Below are positions 33,081-39,612 of a stretch of DNA of 64,000 bases, piece after piece. The stretch lies in NCBI GenBank assembly GCA_017622295.1, contig JAGARK010000045.1, positions 62,001 to 126,000 on the forward strand, given 5' to 3'. Each line of letters opens with the position of its first letter. Positions within the stretch are counted from its first letter, which is position 1. This stretch comes from Oscillospiraceae bacterium. GTDB taxonomy: Bacteria; Bacillota; Clostridia; Oscillospirales; Oscillospiraceae. The notes under the pieces are model-generated. The model saw only the letters and a program-made list of their open reading frames with translations, was not told where the DNA came from and made no database searches. Made by a program: the position numbers and the translations under genes.

Positions 33081-33700
33081 TCCCTGTAAAAATTCTGGCG
33101 GTGCGGTATCTGGCCAACGCCGCCCCGGGCCTGGCTCAGAGCCTGGGAGCGCCCAAGGGCTACCCTTCCCTGGGGCTGCTGACCACTGACAGCGACGACG
33201 CCACCTATATTGCCCTGGATGAGGCCACCAAGGCGGCGGATGTGAAGGTCTGCTACGGCCGCAGCTTCTACGCCGGAGCTGCCAATGCCTCCACTCCCAA
33301 CGCTGGGGAAGTCATCGGCGTCCTGGCAGGCCCTACCCCTGGGGCGGTGCGAAGCGGCATGGAGGCGGCGATCGGGGCCCTGGAACGGGTGGGCTTCGAT
33401 GAGGTGTGCGGAGTACCTTATCTTGCCCACACGGTCAGCAGCGTCGGCTCCTTCCTCGCGAAGGAAGCAGGCGTCCGGGAGGGGACGGCTCTGGCCTATC
33501 TGATTGCGCCGCCCCTGGAGAGCCTGTACGCAATGGACGCGGCTTTGAAAGCCTCGGACGTAAAGTTATGTAAACTATACGCACCCCCCAGCGAGACAAA
33601 TTTCGGCGGGGGCCTGCTCAGCGGCACCCAGTCGGCCTGTGACGCAGCCTGCGCCGCCTTTGCTGAGGCGGTGGCCGATGTAGCCAGGATGCCGAGATAA
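33077..33700 (+). CDS. eutL: Microcompartment shell protein EutL (BMC-T)
   Basis: EutL (207 residues) is a tandem-BMC-domain trimer that tiles the ethanolamine compartment shell and is thought to carry a gated pore. The repeated BMC pattern is visible as YPSLGLLTTDSDDATYIALDEATKAADVKVCYGRSFYAG in the first half and GTALAYLIAPPLESLYAMDAALKASDVKLCKLYAPPSETNFGGG in the second. The ETNFGG loop is typical of EutL. It is coupled to eutC by a four-base overlap, and repeat copy F follows the stop codon. Confidence 0.96.
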   Translation: MIPVKILAVRYLANAAPGLAQSLGAPKGYPSLGLLTTDSDDATYIALDEATKAADVKVCYGRSFYAGAANASTPNAGEVIGVLAGPTPGAVRSGMEAAIGALERVGFDEVCGVPYLAHTVSSVGSFLAKEAGVREGTALAYLIAPPLESLYAMDAALKASDVKLCKLYAPPSETNFGGGLLSGTQSACDAACAAFAEAVADVARMPR

Positions 33701-33821
33701 ATGCAAAATCGAGGAGTTTCTTCCGGAGATAATTGAAATCGTGCGCTTCGTGCACACCAAAATTATGCATTCTGCATTTTGAATTTTGCATCGTGCTGCC
33801 ATCGGCAGCACGCCAAACTGA
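33701..33821 (+). repeat. Dispersed repeat, copy F (between eutL and eutE)
   Basis: The core is of the copy A type (ATGCAAAATCGAGGAGTTTC, GTGCACACCAAAATTATGCA). The right end has the CGTGCTGCC-ATC-GGCAGCACG hairpin and a truncated terminus CCAAACTGA. The left terminus is not recognisable. Confidence 0.7.
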
Positions 33822-33834
33822 AAGGAGAGATGGT

Positions 33835-35256
33835 ATGGAACTGGACAAGGATTTGGCAGCCCGGCAGGAGGCGCGGCTTCTTTGTCGACAGGCGGAAACC
33901 GCCCAGCGGATTCTAGCCGATATGAGCCAGCAGCAGCTGGACAGGATCGTGGAGGCGGTGGCCAAGGCCTTCTCCGCCGCTGCCGTGGAGCTGGCGGAAC
34001 TGGCCGCCGCGGAAACCGGCTTCGGCAATCCCGAGGACAAGACCACAAAAAACCGCTTTGCCTCCGATCGGGTGGCTTCCGCCATCCGGGGAATGAAGAC
34101 CGTGGGGGTATTAAATGAGGATCCCCGGGAAAAGCTATGGCAGATCGGTGTGCCGGTGGGGGTCATTGCCGCCATCGTGCCCAGCACCAATCCCACCTCC
34201 ACAATTTGCTATAAGGCCTTGATCGCATTGAAATCCGGCAACTCCATTGTTTTTTCGCCCCATCCCAAGGCCGTCAGCTGCACCCTCCGGGCAGCAAGAA
34301 TCGTGGCCGCCGCCGCCGAAAAAGCCGGCGCACCCGCCGGGAGCGTGGGCTGTCTGAGCCTTGCCTCCATGGCAGGCTGTCAGGAGCTGATGGCAGCGAA
34401 GGAAGTCAAGCTGATTCTGGCCACCGGAGGCCCAGCCATGGTAAAAGCAGCCTACTCCTCCGGCAAACCCGCCATCGGCGTAGGCGCAGGCAATGGGCCT
34501 GCCTATATCCACCACTCGGCGGATGTGAAGCAGGCGCTGGGCTTCATTTTAAAATCCAAGACCTTTGACTACGGCACCGTCTGTGCCTCGGAGCAGAGCA
34601 TCATCGTGGAAAAATCCATGGAACAGAAGGTTCGGGAAGAAGCCAAGGCTCAGGGGTTCTATTTCATGGACACCGCCGAAGCCGGGAAGCTGGCGAAGCT
34701 GCTGTTCAAGCCCAACGGGACGCTGAATCCCGAAATTGTAGGCAAACCCGCAGAAAAACTGGCCCAGATGGCCGGATTTCCGGTGCCCCGGGGGACCAGG
34801 ATTCTGGTGGCCCGGGAACAGGAGGCAGGACCCACCCGGCCCTACTCCATGGAAAAGCTCTGTCCGGTGCTGGCATTCTTTGTCATGGACAGCGAGGACG
34901 CCATTCTGGAAAAGGCCGTGGAGGTGCTGACCCACGAGGGTGCGGGGCATACCTTCGCCATGCACGCCGAGGACCGGGAGGTGATCGCCCGGTTTGCAAA
35001 AGCCATCCCTGTGTCCCGGTTCCTGGTGAACACTCCGGCGGCCCTGGGGGGCATCGGCGCCACCACCAGCCTTTTCCCCGCTCTGACTCTGGGCTGCGGT
35101 GCCGTGGGCGGAAGCTCCTCTTCCAACAACATTTCGCCTCTGGATCTGATCAATATCCGCCGGGTCGCCTGGGGCACGGAGGAAGTACCGCAGCCCCAGG
35201 TGGATGCCCAGCTGGTAGAGCTGCTGGCCGAGAAGATTCTGGAACGCTTGCGGTAA
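33835..35256 (+). CDS. eutE: Acetaldehyde dehydrogenase (CoA-acetylating) EutE
   Basis: EutE (473 residues) oxidises acetaldehyde to acetyl-CoA with NAD. It has the aldehyde dehydrogenase fold: VGVIAAIVPSTNPTSTICYKALIALKSGNSIVFSPHPKA, the cofactor segment LATGGPAMVKAAYSSGKPAIGVGAGNGP and the active-site Cys in FDYGTVCASEQS. An N-terminal segment of about 20 residues (LDKDLAARQEARLLCRQAE) looks like a helical targeting peptide (inference). ATG start after AAAGGAGAGATGGT. Its stop codon overlaps repeat copy G. Confidence 0.95.
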   Translation: MELDKDLAARQEARLLCRQAETAQRILADMSQQQLDRIVEAVAKAFSAAAVELAELAAAETGFGNPEDKTTKNRFASDRVASAIRGMKTVGVLNEDPREKLWQIGVPVGVIAAIVPSTNPTSTICYKALIALKSGNSIVFSPHPKAVSCTLRAARIVAAAAEKAGAPAGSVGCLSLASMAGCQELMAAKEVKLILATGGPAMVKAAYSSGKPAIGVGAGNGPAYIHHSADVKQALGFILKSKTFDYGTVCASEQSIIVEKSMEQKVREEAKAQGFYFMDTAEAGKLAKLLFKPNGTLNPEIVGKPAEKLAQMAGFPVPRGTRILVAREQEAGPTRPYSMEKLCPVLAFFVMDSEDAILEKAVEVLTHEGAGHTFAMHAEDREVIARFAKAIPVSRFLVNTPAALGGIGATTSLFPALTLGCGAVGGSSSSNNISPLDLINIRRVAWGTEEVPQPQVDAQLVELLAEKILERLR

Positions 35257-35590
35257 ATTACAGGTTATCGTTCCGGTTAGCATTTCCCCCTGCCTTCCCC
35301 CGGGGGCGGTGCGTCGCGCAGCGAATCTAATAATTGTGATTGCCGGTGGCAATCACACCTATTCCAATTAGATGGCCGAGCGTAAGCGAGGTCGGATGAG
35401 GAATGGCGTGCACGAAAGTGCGGAGTAGGCCTAAAACAACGCAGAAACTTGTAGTGTTTGCCCGCATTCCTCATCATCTCCGCGCTAAGAGCCGCCCTGC
35501 GGGCGCAGAGTCAAAAATCAAAGGTTTTTGCCAGCTTCCCCCCGGGGGAAGCCCAGGGTGCTCCCGCACCAGTGCGATAACCTGTAATTT
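35255..35590 (+). repeat. Dispersed repeat, copy G (composite, between eutE and eutM)
   Basis: AAATTACAGGTTATCG and CGATAACCTGTAATTT are exact 16-base inverted termini. The core resembles copy D at both ends (CCTTCCCCCGGGGG and CCCCCGGGGGAAGCCCAGGG), with about 230 extra bases inside. Those hold hairpins TGTGATTGCC-GGT-GGCAATCACA and the long-range pair GATGAGGAATG/CATTCCTCATC. I see no gene in this stretch. Confidence 0.85.
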
Positions 35591-35621
35591 GAACCATTAA
35601 TATTTGAAAGGATGAAAAATT

Positions 35622-35930
35622 ATGGACACCAATTCTCTGGGTATGATCGAAACCAAGGGCCTCATCGGGGCCATTGAGGCGGCAGATGCCATGGTCAAAT
35701 CCGCCAATGTACAGCTGGTCGGCAAGGAGCAGGTAGGCGGCGGCCTGGTAACCGTCATGGTTCGGGGCGACGTGGGCGCCGTCAAGGCTGCCACCGACGC
35801 CGGAGCTGCCGCCGCTGAAAAGGTGGGCGAGCTGATTTCCGTCCATGTCATCGCCCGGCCCCATATGGAAGTGGACGCCATCCTGCCCAAGGGCAGAAGC
35901 ACCGGCAATCCCTCCGGCGGCAAGGGCTGA
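35622..35930 (+). CDS. eutM: Microcompartment shell protein EutM (BMC-H)
   Basis: EutM (102 residues) is a single BMC domain forming the hexamers that make up most of the shell. The pattern [60 protein letters not shown] is classic for PduA/EutM. The end [15 protein letters not shown] is also typical. A short Gly/Ser tail follows. It is the only BMC-H gene seen in the locus. The stop overlaps the eutT start (TGATG). Confidence 0.97.
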   Translation: MDTNSLGMIETKGLIGAIEAADAMVKSANVQLVGKEQVGGGLVTVMVRGDVGAVKAATDAGAAAAEKVGELISVHVIARPHMEVDAILPKGRSTGNPSGGKG

Positions 35931-36616
35931 TGCTCTATACCGAAGCCATGGTCCGGGAAAATATCCGCAGCCGGGATGGAAGGCGGGTGTTTTTCCTGGC
36001 CAAAGGGGATACCCTGACCCCCGGGGCACGGGATTACCTGAGCCGGGAGCGGATCGAGATCCGTCCGGGGGAAACGGCCAAGATGGAGGAATTCTGCCTG
36101 CTCAGCGGGGCAGTACTGCGGGAAAAGCCGGAGCAGATGACCCATCTTCAGGGCAATGTTCTGGTAAGCAAGACCCATCCGCGGATCGCCTTTCGAGGTG
36201 CAATGGATTCGCTGGAGGCGGAACTTTTGTTATGTCAACTAAGCACAGGAGAAGCCTTGCGAAAGCAACTGCAGGAGATTCTGAATCTGGCCCGGATGCT
36301 GATCCGCTGTGAGGTGCTGGGTGAACCTGTGCCGGAAGGAAAGCTTTGCGGCCTGACGGAATCTGAGCAGCGCAGCCGCAGCCACCGGCCCCAGGATTAC
36401 TACGGCCAGGTCCATTTTATGCCGAGCTTTACCGATGGGGCAGAGATCCTCTGGCTGAACCGGTGCCGCTGCGCCGCCCGGAATGCGGAACTGGCGGCAG
36501 CGAGGGCCTTTGTGGATGAGGACGGGGCTGTCCAGCGGGAGGATATTTTAAGAGCTCTGAACCGGATGAGCAGCATGATCTATATCCTGATGATTCAAAG
36601 TAAAGCGGGCGGATAG
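35930..36616 (+). CDS. eutT: Corrinoid adenosyltransferase EutT, metal-motif-less type
   Basis: EutT (228 residues) makes adenosylcobalamin for EutBC. Matching segments are REKPEQMTHLQGNVLVSKTHPRIAFRGAMDSLEAELLL and the C-terminal LRALNRMSSMIYILMIQ. The His-X11-Cys-Cys-X2-Cys metal site of the enterobacterial enzyme is absent; the region before KPEQMTHL reads MEEFCLLSGAVLRE with a single Cys. A group of Firmicutes EutT enzymes of this kind is known to work without a metal ion. Translation is coupled to eutM by a one-base overlap, and the TAG stop lies at the edge of repeat copy H. Confidence 0.88.
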   Translation: MLYTEAMVRENIRSRDGRRVFFLAKGDTLTPGARDYLSRERIEIRPGETAKMEEFCLLSGAVLREKPEQMTHLQGNVLVSKTHPRIAFRGAMDSLEAELLLCQLSTGEALRKQLQEILNLARMLIRCEVLGEPVPEGKLCGLTESEQRSRSHRPQDYYGQVHFMPSFTDGAEILWLNRCRCAARNAELAAARAFVDEDGAVQREDILRALNRMSSMIYILMIQSKAGG

Positions 36617-36775
36617 ATTGCAGTTTGTCGCGCCGATTACGAACATCCCTTGTAGGGGCGAGCAGCCGCGCGTAGCGCGGCTCTTGGCCAGTCGCAATTC
36701 GCAACATTGGCGTGCCGGACAGCCAATGACCGCCCCTGCATTGATATTTGCAAACTGCACGGTAAACTACAATTT
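36615..36775 (+). repeat. Dispersed repeat, copy H (between eutT and eutD)
   Basis: Left end AGATTGCAGTTTGTCG, right end CGGTAAACTACAATTT. The core is again different, with TAGGGGCGAGCAGCCGCGCG and a CCGCGCG-TAG-CGCGG stem. The left end touches the eutT stop codon. Confidence 0.8.
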
Positions 36776-36799
36776 AAATGCATGACATGAGGTGAACAG

Positions 36800-37408
36800 A
36801 TGGAAAACGGAAATATGGACACGCTGGTGGAGGCGGTACTGGATAAGCTCTTCGTCCCCCTGGAGGCTTCCGGGCGGCATGTGCACATCACCAAGGAACA
36901 GGCCATCGCCCTCTTCGGCTACGATCTGACGCCGGAGCGCCCCCTTTCTCAGCCGGGACAGTACCTTGCCAAAGAGCGCCTTAGCGTCATCGGTCCCAAG
37001 GGCGAGTTCCGGAATGTGGCCGTTCTGGGCCCGGCCCGCCGGGAGGCTCAGGTGGAGATTTCTTTGTCCGACGGTAGGGTGCTGGGCCTCCAGCCGCCGG
37101 TGCGGCTGTCGGGAGATGTGAAGGATTCCCCCGGCTGTATTCTGGAAGGACCTCTCGGCCGAATCACGCTGGACCGGGGCGTCATCGCGGCCCAGCGGCA
37201 CATCCATCTGACCCCCGAGGACGGAAAACGCTTCGGCGTCACAGACAAGCAGGTGGTACAGCTGCAGACTTTCACAGGCCGTCCGGCCATCTTCCGGGAC
37301 ACGGTGGTGCGCATCAGCCCGGATTTTGCCGCGGCTGTCCATCTGGACTATGACGAGGCCAATGCCTGTGGCTTTGTCCGGGGGGATCTGGGGAGGATCC
37401 TCCCATGA
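36800..37408 (+). CDS. eutD: Phosphotransacylase EutD (PduL type)
   Basis: This 202-residue protein is a PduL-type phosphate acyltransferase that converts acetyl-CoA to acetyl phosphate, regenerating CoA in the compartment. The two zinc-binding His motifs are visible: SGRHVHITKEQAIALFG near residue 24 and AQRHIHLTPEDGKRFGV near residue 132. The family signature LSQPGQYLAKERLSVIGPKGEFRNVAVLGPARREAQVEIS and LSGDVKDSPGC is complete. In Firmicutes eut loci the gene called eutD encodes this type. It overlaps the next gene by four bases. Confidence 0.93.
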   Translation: MENGNMDTLVEAVLDKLFVPLEASGRHVHITKEQAIALFGYDLTPERPLSQPGQYLAKERLSVIGPKGEFRNVAVLGPARREAQVEISLSDGRVLGLQPPVRLSGDVKDSPGCILEGPLGRITLDRGVIAAQRHIHLTPEDGKRFGVTDKQVVQLQTFTGRPAIFRDTVVRISPDFAAAVHLDYDEANACGFVRGDLGRILP

Positions 37409-37803
37409 CCCGGGCCCTTCTGATCGGCCGGGAGCCGGGAAACGCCCTGGGGTACAGCTATGTGACGGAGGCTCCCTATGACGTGGTGGTCATCGGCTCT
37501 CTGACCACGGGCCAGCTGCTGCGGTTTCGGGAGGAAGCTGTGCTGTCCGCTCTGGCGGAGGGGAGGAGCGTGTATCTCTACACCCCCGGGCTGCCGGAAG
37601 CTCCCAAAAACCGGGCGCTGGCAGGTTCCATTGCGGCAGCCCAGCGGGAACTGAAAAGCTGGGGCGTGATCTTCACCGACGGAGCCCGGCGGCATCTGGT
37701 CACCGCGGAGGAGGCCCGGGAACTGTGTCGCAAGGGACAGCTCCCCGGCCCCGGAGCCGTGCTGACGCCTCTGGCAAAGGAAATAATGGAGGGACGGGAA
37801 TGA
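37405..37803 (+). CDS. eut-locus protein of unknown function
   Basis: This 132-residue protein sits between eutD and eutN with four-base overlaps on both sides, so it is made with them. It begins like a Rossmann-type fold (TRALLIGREPG), followed by YDVVVIGSLTTGQLLRF and RSVYLYTPGLPEAP. The second half contains WGVIFTDGARRHLVTAEEARELCRKG. Firmicutes eut operons often carry an uncharacterised protein at this position (TIGR02536 'eut_hyp' is a candidate, from memory). I cannot assign a function. Confidence 0.7.
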   Translation: MTRALLIGREPGNALGYSYVTEAPYDVVVIGSLTTGQLLRFREEAVLSALAEGRSVYLYTPGLPEAPKNRALAGSIAAAQRELKSWGVIFTDGARRHLVTAEEARELCRKGQLPGPGAVLTPLAKEIMEGRE

Positions 37804-38039
37804 AAATCGGAACAGTGATCGGCGCAGTCTGGGCTACCCGGAAGGCGGAGTGTCTGGGCGGACAAACCTTTCTGGTGGTGGACACCGGCCGGGATGATCT
37901 GGTGGCAGCGGACCGGGTCGGGGCCGGCGTGGGGGACAGGGTGCTTCTCGCCACCGGAACGGTCGCATCCCGCTACTGCATGGACGCCCCCATCGACGCC
38001 GCCGTGGTGGCAATTCTGGATGGGAAGCAGGACAGCTGA
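37800..38039 (+). CDS. eutN: Microcompartment vertex protein EutN (BMC-P)
   Basis: EutN (79 residues) is a pentameric CcmL/EutN-type protein that closes the vertices of the shell. The pattern MKIGTVIGAVWATRKAE, FLVVDTGRDDLVAADRVGAGVGDRVLLATGTVAS and PIDAAVVAILD is diagnostic. The ATG overlaps the stop of the preceding gene (ATGA). With EutM and EutL it gives one representative of each shell class. Confidence 0.96.
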   Translation: MKIGTVIGAVWATRKAECLGGQTFLVVDTGRDDLVAADRVGAGVGDRVLLATGTVASRYCMDAPIDAAVVAILDGKQDS

Positions 38040-38073
38040 ATGCCCTGTTGCATCTACATGAAGGAGGTAGCAT

Positions 38074-39150
38074 ATGTCAGCCCATGAGATTTTGATCGCC
38101 GTCATGGCAGCCTTTGCGGCGCTGGGCGCTCTGGACCGGATCTTCGGCAACCGGCTGGGCCTGGGAAAGGAATTTGAGGAAGGAATTCTTGCCATGGGCT
38201 CCTTGGCGATAGCCATGGTGGGCGTCATCACTCTGGCGCCGGTGCTGGCGGCGATACTGAAGCCTGTGGTGGTGCCGGTGTTCCGCTTTCTGGGAGCGGA
38301 CCCGGCCATGTTTGCCGGCTCCATCCTGGCCTGCGACATGGGCGGCGGCGCACTGGCCATGGAAATGACCGCCGACACCGACGCAGCCTTACTCGGCGGC
38401 GTCATCACCGGCTCCATGCTGGGCGCCACCATCGTCTTCACCATTCCCGTGGCCATGGGCATCCTCAGCGAAGAGGACCGGCCCGCTATGGCCCGGGGGA
38501 TTCTGTGCGGTATCGTGACCATTCCCCTGGGTGTGTTTGCGGGCGGGCTGGTCGCAGGCTTTTCAGTCTCCATGCTGCTGCCGAACATTCTGCCCATCGT
38601 GCTCATCGCGGCGCTGATCGCCCTGGGGCTGTGGAAGGCGGAGGATGCCATGATTCGGGGCTTCGCGGCCTTCGGCAAGGGCGTGGTGGCGGTGATCACC
38701 GTGGGGCTGGCGGCAGCGATCGTGGAGGAATTGACCGGCTTTACGGTGATCCCCGGCATGGCCCCCATTGCCGAGGGTTTCCAGACTGTAGGGGCCATTG
38801 CCATCGTGCTGGCGGGTGCCTTCCCGCTGGTGCTGGTGCTGACAAAGCTGCTGCGCAAACCTCTGACCCGTCTGGGGAAACTGATCGGCATCAACGAAAC
38901 CGCCGCAGCGGGACTGGTAGCCAGCCTCGCCAACTCCATCGCTACCTTCGGCCTGGTCAAAGACATGGACAAGCGGGGCAAGGTGGTCAACATCGCCTTT
39001 TCTGTATCTGCAGCCTTCGTCTTCGGCGATCATCTGGGCTTCACCGCAGGCTTTGCCCCGGAAATGCTGCCGGCCATGATCCTGGGCAAGCTGGTGGGCG
39101 GCATCAGCGCCGTGCTGGTGGCCCTGTGGCTGACCAGAAAAGAAGGATAA
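38074..39150 (+). CDS. eutH: Ethanolamine transporter EutH
   Basis: EutH (358 residues, about ten membrane helices) facilitates ethanolamine entry at low external concentration. Family features are ALGALDRIFGNRLGLGKEFEEGILAMGSLAIAMVG, ILACDMGGGALAMEMT and SVSAAFVFGDHLGFTAGFAPEMLPAMILGKLVGG. ATG start after GAAGGAGGTAGCAT, 34 bases beyond eutN. It is the last eut gene. Its TAA stop is part of repeat copy I, and the metG promoter follows 50 bases later. Confidence 0.95.
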   Translation: MSAHEILIAVMAAFAALGALDRIFGNRLGLGKEFEEGILAMGSLAIAMVGVITLAPVLAAILKPVVVPVFRFLGADPAMFAGSILACDMGGGALAMEMTADTDAALLGGVITGSMLGATIVFTIPVAMGILSEEDRPAMARGILCGIVTIPLGVFAGGLVAGFSVSMLLPNILPIVLIAALIALGLWKAEDAMIRGFAAFGKGVVAVITVGLAAAIVEELTGFTVIPGMAPIAEGFQTVGAIAIVLAGAFPLVLVLTKLLRKPLTRLGKLIGINETAAAGLVASLANSIATFGLVKDMDKRGKVVNIAFSVSAAFVFGDHLGFTAGFAPEMLPAMILGKLVGGISAVLVALWLTRKEG

Positions 39151-39190
39151 ATTGCAGTTCATCGATAATCAGCGCTATAAACTGAAATTT
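39149..39190 (+). repeat. Dispersed repeat, copy I (minimal, 42 bases)
   Basis: AAATTGCAGTTCATCG and ATAAACTGAAATTT enclose only 12 bases, so the element is reduced to its two termini. The eutH stop codon overlaps the left end. Confidence 0.75.
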
Positions 39191-39202
39191 GACTTTTACC
39201 AG

Positions 39203-39232
39203 TTGACAAACGGTTGGTTTTCAGGCTATAAT
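39203..39232 (+). promoter_or_regulatory. Sigma-A promoter of the metG T-box unit
   Basis: TTGACA, an 18-base spacer and TATAAT. Confidence 0.85.
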
Positions 39233-39239
39233 ATGCAGG

Positions 39240-39599
39240 TATACGGAATAAAAGCTGTGAAGAGAAGAGTAGGCAGGCGAAGCCTTTCAGAGAGCCCTTG
39301 TTTGGTGCGAAAGGGCAGGTCGGGAACTGCTGAACATGGTCTCGGAGCCGGAGCGTCGATACTTAGGCGTTCCCGGGTGCGCCCGTTAAAGCGCCCAGAG
39401 TCGTCTTTAGTCTTCAATCCCCCAATGGGGCCCCCCGCAAAGGCGGATGGCCTTTGTGGAGAAGAGGAGATGCCAAGCCACTGGCGGAATTCCTGCTTGC
39501 AGGAAATGGAGCGGTGTGGCTTGTGCGTTGACGAGAAACAAGGTGGTACCGCGTAAATTTTACGCCCTTGAGTTTTTCTCAAGGGCGTTTTTCATTTTT
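39240..39599 (+). promoter_or_regulatory. T-box leader (methionine) of metG
   Basis: The conserved T-box sequence AAGGTGGTACCGCG lies at 39540-39553, followed by the terminator stem ACGCCCTTGAG/CTCAAGGGCGT with TTTTTC. In Stem I the specifier position reads ATG (39336-39338) followed by a purine, matching methionine. Uncharged tRNA-Met would favour the antiterminator and readthrough into metG. Confidence 0.93.
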
Positions 39600-39612
39600 A
39601 GGAGGAAAAAAT

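Noticed and set aside
35403..35600. Small open frame inside repeat copy G
   Set aside because: It consists of repeat sequence with hairpins and has no ribosome site.
39152..39556. Open frame inside the metG leader
   Set aside because: The region is a T-box RNA with promoter, specifier and terminator. The frame is incidental.
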